Assembly: GCF_004193775.1 (NCBI RefSeq)
Contig: NC_041005.1
Span: forward strand, 4,714,501-4,778,500
DNA: 64,000 nt
Reading direction: 5' to 3'
Source: Glycine soja
Lineage: Eukaryota; Streptophyta; Magnoliopsida; Fabales; Fabaceae
The notes beneath the pieces were generated by a model that saw only the letters and a list, made by a program, of their open reading frames with translations, was not told where the DNA came from and ran no database searches. The position numbers and the translations under genes are program-made. Positions 23,986 through 35,432 of the stretch are shown here, one piece after another (position 1 is the first letter of the stretch; each line of letters begins with the position of its first letter).

Positions 23986-26900
23986 AATTATAGTATTGTA
24001 CTAGGAGAAATATCAAGGGCGCTGGCTGATTCAGGGGTCATCCCGTGAGACCAAGTGCAGGTGGTGACGGAATTGATGTGATGTGATGATTCAAAATTGA
24101 ATATTTAATTTTTTTAATGAGATATTTAAAGTTTTTTATTTGTTATTTAATTAATCTGTTTTGATTAGATTGCTCAATTTTAAGATAAAATTATACTTTT
24201 AATTGTGATTTTATATTCTAAGTTGTGATAAAATTTTAGATCATAATTAAAAGATTTAAGTGTTGAATTAATTATATCAATAATTTTTTATTTCTTTTTA
24301 TTTTGATTTTACTGAAAATGATGCCACTGGTCATGCCACGTTGTCTACGGCTCCATACTCCAATCGGATTGAAGTTGCCACGTGGGAACGTCAGGAAAGG
24401 AATCACCACTCACCACAGGCCATGTCTTGAACTCTCATGTAGATACATACACTGAAATTAAACTATGGCATGTATTGATTTTTTATTTATTTATTGAATT
24501 GATGCACAATTTTAAAAAAAATCTTATTATTATTAATGGTAATAACTTATATAATATTATTAATAGTATGACGAAAATTTGCTTTAAGTTTACGAAATTT
24601 ATATACAATATACTAATAATAAAAAAATACCAAAAAATCAGTCTGATAAAAGCTAAAAAAATGAATTACTAATACTTTTTACCGACCTACATTCGTAAAG
24701 TAAGTTGGGGTTGGTTTTCATGGAAAGAGAAATAAAAGGAGGGGAGGAAGAAAGATGAAGAAAATAAGGGGAGAGAAAAGGGGGAGAAGAGAAGAGAAAT
24801 AAAAAAAAAAATAAAAAATGAACAAGAGTCAAGAGGAGGGGCGCCTACGATGATAATGCGTGACAAAAGTACATTTATAGTTTAACAACTGTCAGAAAAA
24901 ATTCTTGCAGTTTTACATCGACCATTTCCATGGCCAATTTTGTTGTAGTGTCAAATAATCTAAAACTATCATAACTACATGGCAACTAATGGCAAGATAC
25001 GCAAGTGTTTGAGGCAACAAGGGTTCAATGTATCATACTACAGCTCTAAGCATTTGGTCCTTTTTAATATTGTATATCTCCATGAGTTTATGTAATAAGA
25101 TTAAAATGATGCAGCAAAAGTCAATGTCACTACAGGGAGTGTGTTCACACAAATTATTACTCTCATGCTACTTCATGTTATCCAAGAAAGACGCTTAAAC
25201 TCTACAACCTCAAAACTCTGATTTTTATTTAGGGTAATAAGAATTAGTTGATGTAAGAGAATTTAAAAGAATTTCAAAAACCGCATAATAAAAGAAAAAA
25301 AAAGTTACATTATATTTCGTGCTGTTTCAACTTGGTCTAACAAACATGTCATTGTATCATATATGATATAACAAATTTTAAAGAATTGTGTACAACATTT
25401 TTTGACAGAAAAATGCAACTTTGTAATTTAATGAATAATATTGCATGGCATAATTCCTTCCACAATTTTATTTAAAGCACAGTTGGATATTAAATAGGTA
25501 CATCCTCAAATCCAACATCATATTGCAAGGGGAAAATTCCTCCCCTAAATCTAATTCTTGTTCATCAAGGCATCAAGCTCCATAAATTTGATACAAACAA
25601 TAGAGACTTGACATGGAAAAAAAATAACGTAAAAATAAAAAAAACGGTTAATTTAATAACACAAACAACTTAAATGTAAAAAATAAAAAAGAATCAATTT
25701 AAAGTTTTTAAATAATTAGAAAATATATTTTAAATGATAAATTATATGATTTAAAAAGTTAAAATATGATATAAAAAAAAACTGATCACGAAGAACGAAG
25801 ACATGCAAAATATAAACTAAAGAACTCCTGAAAGTATATGGCCGCTGTTCTTAACCCTAATGAGGTAAGAAAAAGATGATGGGAGGGCAAAAATGAAAGG
25901 TCCCTTGAACTTGAACTCTGAAATAAAAAAGTGGTCTCCACTTGGGTTGGAGAAGGAGTAAATATACCAATTACTATAATTAATGGTGGTGTGATTATGT
26001 GATAGCTAGCAAGATTTAATAGTCATTTATGAATTGGAATGCAGAGGCACACACCATTTGTCTCCCTCAATTAACCGCCCAAATTGTTGGGTCACTTTCA
26101 ACTATAAGTAGGCATGGTGGTGGGACCACTTATATGTGTTTTGTTTTAATCTGCAGCCACCTTTCCTTCTTCCAGCAGTATCCTCCTGCCGTGCAATGCC
26201 ATTTGCTTTCATAATAATGATAATAATAAAAGGGAGTGGAGTCTCATTAGAGGAATGGTGTGAGAACAAGGTTCATTGACATTGATAGAGAGGTGTGACT
26301 GGGAGCTAAGTACCAAGTTGAAGGATCCTTTTCATATTTTTACACCAGTAATGATATACAAACATTATATATATTCTATTACTAAATGTAGAATAAGTAT
26401 ATTGGATGTCGATCTTTTCCTTCTTAGGCGATGGTTTTCAAATTAAATGGCAAGTTGCAACCGATCAAACTCTAGAAAAAACGATCTTTATGTGAAATAT
26501 AAGCATTAAAGGTACTTTTGCATTCTTGATAGCTATTGATTTGATTTTTGATACCCCATCCTCTTCACATAAGGATATATATGATCGATAAGAACAACAT
26601 ATATATAGATGAGATGCAATGCAGCGCCGACTTTTTTTTTCCCTCGATATGTATTCTCCGTTATGGTTCTATGTACCAACAAATAATCTAAAAGAAAAAC
26701 CTTGTGCACAGTTCATTTACGTCACAGTTATATTGTGGAGGCCAAAAGGTTGATAATTTGTGAAAGGAAAATGTCTTTTTAACAATAAAAACCAACAACA
26801 AAATATTGTATCTTTTGCCAAGAGGATGATAATTGACTTACGGTTCAGTTATTAGCATTTTGGTTTTTAACTAAACTGTTACACATTTTCAGATATCACT

Positions 26901-27442
26901 TATACAATAAATTGCCATGTATCATTTATGTATATACCAGCATATGTTACATAGACAGGTAGTATGTTACATAAACACGGGTATTAAGTTTAATTAACAA
27001 AATATTTTTTAACAGTAATTAAGACTAAAGTGATAAATAAATTATATTTTTAGGAATTTTTTTTAAATTTAATACTTTCAGATACCTAAATTATAATGAA
27101 TTGTATTTTTAGGAATCAAAATGTTTGTTTATCTTTTTATAAATATACAATTTTTCCTCTTATATTCTATCCAATAAAACAAGGGGAAAAACTTATACTT
27201 TCCTTCCTTTTTTACTTTTTCTCATACCAAAACAACTAAAAAAGTTATTTCATTTTTTATTGTCTTTATTTACTTTCTCTTTCTTTCTTTTTTCTTTATT
27301 TTTTTTTTTTACTTTTCTTAATCAACCAAACATAGTGTTAAAGTCTAGAAATTTGTTAAAAACTTTTTTTTACATTGAAACGAGTACTCTTTTATCATAT
27401 TATCATCTCTAATTAATACCCAAATCATTTATTTATATTAAT
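23986..27442. other. intergenic, no gene seen
   Basis: AT-rich. A short GC-richer patch near 24000-24100 and another near 24310-24420, with a CCACGTGGG G-box, do not lead into a gene. A purine-rich run occurs at 24725-24840. Confidence 0.45.
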
Positions 27443-27849
27443 TTAGGGTGTGTTTGGTTTGTATTTTTATTTTTTATTTTCATTTTCTGAAAATTGTTTT
27501 TATTTTTAAAAGATTAATTAGAATTCTGAAAACATATTTGATTTGACTTCTTGTTTTCTATTTTCAAAAAATAAAAACATTGAAAATACGTTTTCAAAAG
27601 GAAATGTATTTTTAGATTTACTTAAAATTATATTCCTTACCACCGCATTTTCATTTTAGTTAATATGAAGTTCCTGATTTCAACATAAAACACTAAAAAC
27701 GATATTTTATTGTTTTTAGTTTTTGGTTCGTTTGGAAAAATATTTTCACTGAAAATGAAAACAGAAATCCAACCAAACACATTTCAGTCATCATTTTCTA
27801 TTTTCAGTGAAAATAAAAACAGAAAACAACCAAACCAAACACTTCCTTA
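27443..27849. mobile_element. Tourist-like (PIF/Harbinger) MITE
   Basis: A 401-bp element (27446-27846) begins GGGTGTGTTTGGTTTG. It ends with a sequence reading GGAAGTGTTTGGTTTGG from the other strand. It is flanked by a TTA duplication (27443-27445 and 27847-27849). Terminal GTTTGGTTTG repeats and a 3-bp TTA/TAA duplication are the Tourist signature. The interior is AT-rich with further inverted similarity (for example TTTTCAGTGAAAAT-like words) and no coding capacity. Confidence 0.75.
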
Positions 27850-28123
27850 ATTGTTTCGCTTTCGTTCATTAGTATGGAATTTATTATTTAATAGATAATA
27901 ATAAGTTGTCTTCATATTAAAAAATGTTAACTTAAATTTTTAACGTTGATTTTTAGCATCTATAAATAATATTTTTTTTATCGTGAATAAAAAGTATTTA
28001 TATTTTTAGATATATTTTATTACCATCTTATTACATCTTATTAATGTAATTAATATCTATTTATTTTGCTGATAACTAATTTATGACAGAAAAACTAATT
28101 GATCAAGGTAAAGTTTTCCAACC

Positions 28124-28126
<3 letters not shown>

Positions 28127-28171
<45 letters not shown>
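28127..28171. repeat. (TA)n microsatellite, about 22 units
   Basis: An uninterrupted TA dinucleotide run of about 45 bp in intergenic DNA. Such runs are highly variable in length between individuals. Confidence 0.95.
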
Positions 28172-28172
<1 letters not shown>

Positions 28173-29068
28173 ATTTAAACTCAAGTTAATTTGTTTTAAA
28201 AAATCAAACATAATTTCATTCAAATCAGTGATATGTTAATATATTTTCAAATATTTAATTTAATGATTTTTTTCTAATAACAAATGGTTAAAGACATAAT
28301 TTTTCTAATTTAGCATTAATTATTCTTTTGTCAATTTTATCTTCACTTTTCACCTAATTTTTTTTTATTAATTTATACATTTATTAAAATGCATAAAATT
28401 ACACTCTTTTAAGATTTCTAAATATGTTTCTATATGATTTCCAATAAAAACTTTTATTTTTAAATTTCTTAACCAATGTTCTTAATAAGACCCTATTACA
28501 AAAGAAGAAATGAAAAAAAATACTACTGTAATAAGCATTCATTTAGTAAGTAAGACCCTATTATTGAAAGTAAAAATTATTGTACAGTACTTTTTTAACT
28601 AAAATTTATTAGCACCGTGAAAATAGAATATTTTTATAACTATTTAGTTAGCACCGTGAAAATTTATTGTACAGTACTTTTTAAATTAAAATTTAATTAA
28701 AAAGGAGTCTTTTTTTATTTCTACTACGTATACACTAAGACATTTTAGTAATTAAAAAGGAGTAGTACATAAATTTTGTTAAATTCTTGGAAATGATAAT
28801 AATAATAATTAATGCACATGGGAAATACAAAGTTCATGCATTACACGAGAAAAGCGCATCACGCGTAAGTGACTAGATCGAAAGTTGCACTTAATTAATA
28901 TAGTAGCCTAGGAAATAAATCTATTAAGAGACTATATGTATATGGATGGCATGCACAACCTTTAAACTAGTCCTACGTTCTCTTGGATAGCAAATTTTTT
29001 CGTTCTCTTAATTTGTATACTTATACTATTTCTTCCATATTTTCACGTCCCCTTTTAAATTTTCTTCC

Positions 29069-30085
29069 ATGAAACCTTCCGCTAAGAAACTTGCCGACAT
29101 GTTTGTTCAATTAATTCAAGTGAAGGAAGGTGCTATTGAACCAACGGACGGGGTCCTTAACATGCAACAATGTTTCCGATCACGAGGATGAGGATAAGCC
29201 GTTGTTCATCCCTGCTTCTGAGTCTAACCAGACCTTTCCTATTGTTATCACTAATCAGGGTACCTAGCTTGGAAAGGGAAGTTGCTGAATTCATGGAGAA
29301 ACGTACAAGTGTTCCTTCTAATGAGGCTGAGAACCTGGTGCTCGCAAACCCTAGCCTCTGGTTATGAAGAAACATCTGAAGTCAAATATGACCATCATTG
29401 GGATCATCAGGGTTTTCAAAAGAGCTCCGAGAGGGCTCCTGAAAGACCCTGCTGATGATGGATCAGCAGGGAGCTTATTAGCTGGTCTTGGAATTAACGA
29501 GACACTACCGAGGGATACATTTTATAAACCGGAGATGAAGTTACTATGTTTATGATTGCAATTTCAGGGTTAAGAGATTTAACGTGGACTCACATGGCAT
29601 AGTTTCCTGTGTAAAGTTGAATGAAGGTTCTTTAATTCCAAAAGGATGTTTTGTTTGCTGGGATTCTTCTCCATTTGATTAACGCAGGTATATTAATTGA
29701 ATCTGAACCAGCAACGAATAATAATATTGTTGCAACCCAACCGATGAGAAGTCAGCTTTGGTTAGGCCAAATGATGGTAGGCTGTACTGAAAAGACTCAC
29801 TAGGGTTGTCCTAAGAGTGGCACTACAAGCTTATCGTCAGGTTTTGGAGAGCCTCTCACGTATTGAATCTTTTTCAAACAGATAATGAGTTTAAGAATTT
29901 TGTTGTGAGTGTTTTCAGTGTATGTACTATTGATAAATTGGCTAGGATCGGGCAGACTATGGGTTGTGTCGTGACGAGGTTGCTGCTTTGTTGGGAGATG
30001 AATCAGCTAGCAAGGAAAACAAGGTGGGGGGTGTTCTGAGGGCCCTCAGAATGCTCTTTAAGCGGTGAGTGGTGAAGCCACGACA
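29069..30085 (+). pseudogene. unidentified decayed coding region
   Basis: Composition rises sharply above the flanks, and open stretches with protein character alternate among frames: an acidic one reading D-E-D-K-P-L-F-I-P-A-S-E-S-N near 29185, another G-S-L-L-A-G-L-G-I-N-E-T-L-P-R-D near 29470, and K-L-N-E-G-S-L-I-P-K-G-C-F-V-C-W-D near 29610-29675. Stops and frame changes interrupt all of them. I recognise no family. It directly abuts the BAHD pseudogene but is not BAHD-like, so it may be a different gene or transposon fragment joined to it. Confidence 0.45.
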
Positions 30086-30088
30086 AGG

Positions 30089-30461
30089 AGTTGCTTGAGA
30101 ATGGTTTAGGATGGGCAGCGTGGAAGTTGCACCTTGCTTTTGCAAACCATAATGCTAGTGGTGTTATGGATTTTCTCAAAGTGTGGTTAGAGTCTCCTTT
30201 CATATATCAAATTGGTCGTTTTTTTCTTACCCGTATTGTGTGATGATGGGTAGTTCGCCAAGGTTCAACATGTATGGAAATGAATTTGGAATGGGGAAAG
30301 GGGTGGCGGTTAGAAGTGGTTATGCCAACAAATTTGATGGGAAAGTGAAATCATACTCGGGCCATAAAGGAGGTGGAAGCATTGATTTGGAATTGTGCCT
30401 TTCTCCTGATACAATGAGCGCATTGGAATCAGATGAGGAGTTCATGAGTGCAGTTTGCTAA
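30089..30461 (+). pseudogene. BAHD acyltransferase pseudogene, C-terminal third only
   Basis: Aligns with residues from about 332 to the C-terminus of the intact BAHD gene at 35433-36815. Shared landmarks are G-W-A-A-W-K-L-H-L near the start, then S-S-P-R-F-N-M-Y-G-N-E-F-G-M-G-K and A-L-E-S-D-E-E-F-M near the end. The first two thirds, including the HxxxD catalytic motif, are missing. Similarity starts abruptly near 30089. A frameshift lies at a run of T around 30217, and the last ten or so residues differ. Similarity continues a little into the 3' UTR (GCAGTTTGCTA). The pieces cannot make an active enzyme, so this is a truncated duplicate. Confidence 0.85.
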
Positions 30462-30479
30462 TTTCCCCTGTACTCGACA

Positions 30480-32180
30480 GTGTTAAACTTGAACACCAAC
30501 TAGGCAATAAATATTGAAACTTAAACTGAATTATGTATTTATATATTATTACTGATCTTGACATCTTGTAAATAAATTAAAAGGGTTTAAGTGGAGAATC
30601 GATACTTACCAATGATGGTAAGACTACTAACCGCAAGAAATCATTACTATTACTATAACGTAAAATGCATCCATCGTGTTCACTTTCCTCCCACTCTTAA
30701 TCTTCTAATGAATGTTCAAGAGATCATTACAATTTACAAACATCTCTGTCTAGTAATACATGATCACTAGCTTGTATGAACAGGAGGGAGTTCGCAGGAG
30801 TTTCAACTTATATGGACATTTTTGTCATTGAAAGATCAATTAATTTGTACATAATTACATATGATAAATAACTTCAAATGTTTAAATCCTTGTTTTGTTT
30901 TGATAAAATAACGCCATCAAAGACTCTCACTATTTTAGGCACTTCCTTGTTTGGTTTTGATAAATCTCATGTTTGTATCTTATCAAACAGTTCAAGGGAA
31001 GAAAATAGGTATAACACATATAAGGAAGATGTTGATGTTTTGATTTCACCAAACTTTTCTCGCATGCAACATAAAGATCATTCATTTATTTTGCACTCCA
31101 GTTAACATCAACCTTCAAGAGCACTCACACCCTAATTCTTTAAATAGTAAGAGTTTATGTTTTGCAGTTAAACTTCAATCCCTTTAATAATTTACATATT
31201 TCTTCACTTGTTTCTTTGAAGTGAGATAAATATAATATCTCTATCAATATTTTTTGAGTCTAAAGATTTTTTCTGCAGTGGAGTAGAATACCATCCTCCC
31301 TAAGTTTTTATGTAAGAAAAATACAATTTTTTTTTCCGCATGATCAAAAGATTGCAATTGAATGTAACACGACTCATTAAAAAGATTCTAATACATTACA
31401 TTATAAGGCATAGGTATGTTTTTTATCCTTTAAAATGTGATATTTTTAAAATTAATTTCTATTTTTTTAAAATTAGAAAATTATGTATTTTTATTCTCTA
31501 TTATATGTATAAAGTTAAAATAATAAAATCAAATAAAAAAATTCACTTTTTAAAGGATAAAAAACATATTTAAATATAAGAAAAATTTATATTGATATAG
31601 CATTTGCAACGTGATGTGGGACAATACGAAACTATAGTATCAGTCAAAAGCTGTGACTCAAATTATGTTTCATTTTTTTATTTCTCTAATTAAGAAACAT
31701 TATATGTTTAGAAAAAAAAATAAAAAAGATTATATGTCTATAAGATCGAAAAAAGTTTAAGTTGTTGTATAGATTGTATAGTTAATAAAAGTACTACATC
31801 CTAAATTATAGTTCAGTCAAAAACTTATTTTTTATTACATTTATTCAAATCATGATTTAGAGATTTCCTACTGAAGTCTAAACTTGTTAGAAGTAGAAAT
31901 AGAGGGTGTCACTACTTACTAAAGTGAGATTTTTTTTTTATTTTATTTTACCGATATGTGTTTTTTTAATGGAAGAGAATAAACAACAGAATTTTTCAGA
32001 TTCGTGTATGTGAAATTTTTGGCAGTCTATTGAGGCGGCTGCAGGACTGACTTTATGACATAATAGTTAAATTAAATAGAAGAACAGTGTATCTTAAAAA
32101 AAAAAAAAAAGATAGAAGAACAGTGATTGTACCCCACCGATACTTTCCATGTAATATGATGGAGAAATGCCATAATAAAT
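30480..32180. other. intergenic, no gene seen
   Basis: AT-rich sequence between the BAHD pseudogene and the duplicated promoter-side region. Only short chance frames are present. Confidence 0.45.
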
Positions 32181-32199
32181 TTATAACTTTGATGGCGCT

Positions 32200-33540
32200 A
32201 TACTTTGTGATGACAAATCAGACAATGTTGGCATACCTAATGTATCATTTAATATTTATTACTTTTATTGACATCTTAGCAAGAAGAGTATACCACTCAG
32301 TTTTGAGTTTGAATGGTTAAAAAATAAATATTAAAAAGTCATAAAAACTTTCAAGAAGTTAATAATATTTAATGTATTCAAAATTTTTGAACAAATAATT
32401 TATCTACCGTTGAATAACAAATTTAACTATTTATTTATTTTTTAAAAAAGATAAGTTTTAAACTATTTTTCCCACTAAAACGTGTGTATTTTCATTTTAT
32501 GAGATTTTTTTAAGTTCTTTTTTTGCTGATTTTTTTGAAGTTCTTACACAAAAGATATCGTTACTCAATTTTTAATAAATAACTAATAGAAAATATTATA
32601 TTTTCTTTAATTTATCTTCATCAAAACGAAGACCCCTTTTAATTATTTAATTAGCGAAATCCAAACTATAAAGAAGGAAGACGCTAAAAGACGATTGAAC
32701 ACTCGACGAATTTGCTATTTTCAAATAAGTTTTTTTTTCTCATTTTAAATGTTTTAATAATTTAATTAAAATGAATTTATTATATAATTATTCAATTAAA
32801 GATTAATACATAGGCTAGAATTATTAATTTTTTATAATTATTTTAAAAACCATATTTAGAATAGTTTTTAATGTGTATAAAAACTTTTATTTTAATGAAT
32901 ACAAGTCTATAATTTTATTATCTAAATGTAAAAAAGTTATAATACATAAAATACTGCGTGTATACATATATTTTTTTTTTCAAATGTGTATTTTAAAAAT
33001 ACATTTCACGATTAAAAAGATACCTTTACTCTGCTCCACCTTAATGTTAACGTCACATTTTCCAAGAATTTACTACTGAATCTCAAAATGATAAACTAAA
33101 CTCAATAAGAAACATTAGTAGCTCTTCCAAAAAAAAAAAAAACAATATTAGTAGTATTGCACAATCTGGATAACTTTTTTTTTGGGTATAATTTGGATAA
33201 CTTTTTTTATGCATATAATTATAAAAGAGTATTTTGATCGATCACTAAGATTTTAAAATTCTTCCAAAAAATCTAGTAGCACTCATAAGAGTCATATCTC
33301 CTCCCAACAATAATTCTTTCATACCTTTTATGAGGCCTATAGTTGTAACTTTTAATATTATTTAACATAAAGCTGATCAAAACAATTTTATTAAAAAATA
33401 ACTCCTTGAAAGCGTGTCTTTAATGTGAAAGCAAAATATTCTAAATTATATTCATTTTTTGGTGTTATTCTAATGGGCAGAGTTTAGTAGCAAATCTCCA
33501 AAACGCATTTGCTTTCTTCTCCTTCGAAATTATATTTTAA
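32200..33540 (+). repeat. tandem segmental duplication, copy 1
   Basis: This stretch is repeated downstream at about 33590-35130. Matching anchors include TGTATCATTTAATATTT (32241 and 33619), TTAGCGAAA (32651 and 34089), TACCTTTACTCTGCTCCACC (33021 and 34788), TGAGGCCTAT (33331 and 34943) and AATGGGCAGAGTTT (about 33471 and 35094). The offset varies between 1378 and 1767 bp because of indels. Non-coding. This copy preserves the empty site of the retroposon found in copy 2. Confidence 0.85.
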
Positions 33541-33589
33541 ATATGACTTTAAAGATAATTATTATAAAAATATATCATAATTTATGATA

Positions 33590-35130
33590 ACAGATCGACA
33601 ATGTTCATACGTACGTAATGTATCATTTAATATTTCTTACCTCTATTAACATCTTACCAAGAAGATTAGATCAATCAGTTTTGAGTTTGAATGAATAAAA
33701 TATAAATATTTCCTGTCAATATATCATTTTTTATATATGACAGAAATTCCATAAAAAAAATTCAAGAAGTTAATAATATTGAATGTATTCAAAATTCTTG
33801 AACAAATGAACAAATAACTAATCTACCGTCGTGTAACAAATTTAACTATTTTTTTTGAAAGAGATAAGTTTTAAAACTATTTTTTCTCATTTAAACATGC
33901 GTATTTTCATTTTATGACGTCTATTTTTTGAAGTTCTTTTTTTGCTGAAATTTTTTGAAGCTCTTACAATGAAAGATATCATTACTCAATTCTTATTAAT
34001 TACTCTAACTAAAACAGCTAGTAATAGAAAATATTATATTCTCTTTAATTTATCTTCATTAAAACGAAGACCGATTTTAATTATTTAATTAGCGAAACCC
34101 AAACTATAAAGAAGGGAGATGCTAAAAGACGGGTGTGCGTTTGAACACTCGACGAATTTGCTATTTTCAATTACGTTTTCTTTTCTCATTTAAAAATGTT
34201 TTAATAATTTAATTAAAATGAATTTATTGTATAATTATTCAATCATATATTAATATATATGGCAGAATTATCAATTTTTTAATAATTATTTTAAAATCAT
34301 ATTTAGAATATTTTTTAATGTGTATAAAACTTTTTTTTTCTTGACAAAACAAAGCAATATATACAATCAGGGAGTAAAAGAGTCATACAAAGCGGGTACC
34401 AGAAGTACCCAAATACACACAACATAGTAACCATCATACTCGCCAAATAGCTCTGTTGCAAATATAACACGGGTTGTAGCCATAGAAACTTTACCCAGAG
34501 GCAACAAAAGCAATCTATAATCAACAAAAAATAACTCACCCCAGTATAAGACTCATTATCAATGTACCATATGTACTATATATGTAGCCAGTATGTATAC
34601 TAGAATCCCTTGTACCCCAAAAAAACTATACAATATGCATAAAACTTGAACTTTATTTTAATGGATACAAGTTTAGTTTTGTTATCTAAATGCAAAAAAA
34701 TTATAATACATATGATATTACATATATATATATATATATTAGTTTTTCATATGTGTATTTTAAAAATACATTTCAAGATTAAAAAGATACCTTTACTCTG
34801 CTCCACCTTAATGTTAATCAACGTCACATTTTCCAAGAGTTTACTAGTAAATCTCAAAATAATAAACTAAACTCAATAAGAAACATAAGTAGTTCTTAAA
34901 AAAAAAAACATTAGTAGTATTATATAATCTGGATAAATTTTATGAGGCCTATAATTGTAACTTTTAATATTATTTAACATAAAAGCACCCTCGATCATTA
35001 AAAAATAACTCCTTAAAAAGCACGATTTAAAATGTGAAAGCAAAATATTCTAAATTATATTCTTTATTTGGTGTGATTCTAAATTATATTGTAATGGGCA
35101 GAGTTTTGTAGCAAACTCAAAAACGCATTT
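33590..35130 (+). repeat. tandem segmental duplication, copy 2
   Basis: The downstream copy of 32200-33540 lies next to the BAHD promoter. It differs by many substitutions and small indels and carries a 303-bp retroposon insertion. The duplicated unit contains no coding region. It could carry distal regulatory DNA of the BAHD gene, which is an inference from position only. Confidence 0.85.
34321..34647 (-). mobile_element. non-LTR retroposon insertion with target duplication
   Basis: A 303-bp body (34333-34635) lies between TGTATAAAACTT (34321-34332) and TGCATAAAACTT (34636-34647), 12-bp repeats with one mismatch. On the minus strand it ends ...TTTTGTCAAG followed by an A-run, the polyadenylated tail of a retroposon. 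The sister copy of the duplication has uninterrupted TGTATAAAAACTT near 32873, which is the empty site. The body has no A or B box, so it is more likely a 5'-truncated LINE or another reverse-transcribed RNA than a tRNA-type SINE. Confidence 0.75.
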
Positions 35131-35168
35131 GCTTTCTCCTCCCCCGGTCATTCTCTAATACCTTTCCG

Positions 35169-35292
35169 GTTTCCGCTATTTTAATAAGTACAAGTTTCCA
35201 AGTAAATCTCGAAAAGGCGTTTGCTTTTTTCTATTTAAGAGTTTCCGCTATTTTAATAAGTACAAGTTTCCAAGTAAATCTCGAAAAGGCGT
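35169..35292 (+). promoter_or_regulatory. 62-bp direct duplication in BAHD promoter with paired TATA-like boxes
   Basis: Two practically identical 62-bp units (35169-35230 and 35231-35292) each run from GTTTCCGCTATTTTAATAAG to TTTTTTCTATTTAAGA. Each ends in TATTTAAG (35222-35229 and 35284-35291), a plausible TATA-like box 140-210 bases upstream of the BAHD start codon. A diverged relative of the GTAAATCTCGAAAAGGCGTT part occurs near 33490 and 35110, within the larger duplication. The duplication therefore doubles the core promoter. Confidence 0.75.
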
Positions 35293-35432
35293 TTGCTTTT
35301 TTCTATTTAAGAGTTTGCATATGTACATCCATACTATTTATTTGGTTCAGAGTTCCCAAAGAAAATTAATAATACTACATCTCTAAGCAGTCTGCAACAC
35401 AAATCTAAATTGTCTGTGCCCCTATTTGCCTC

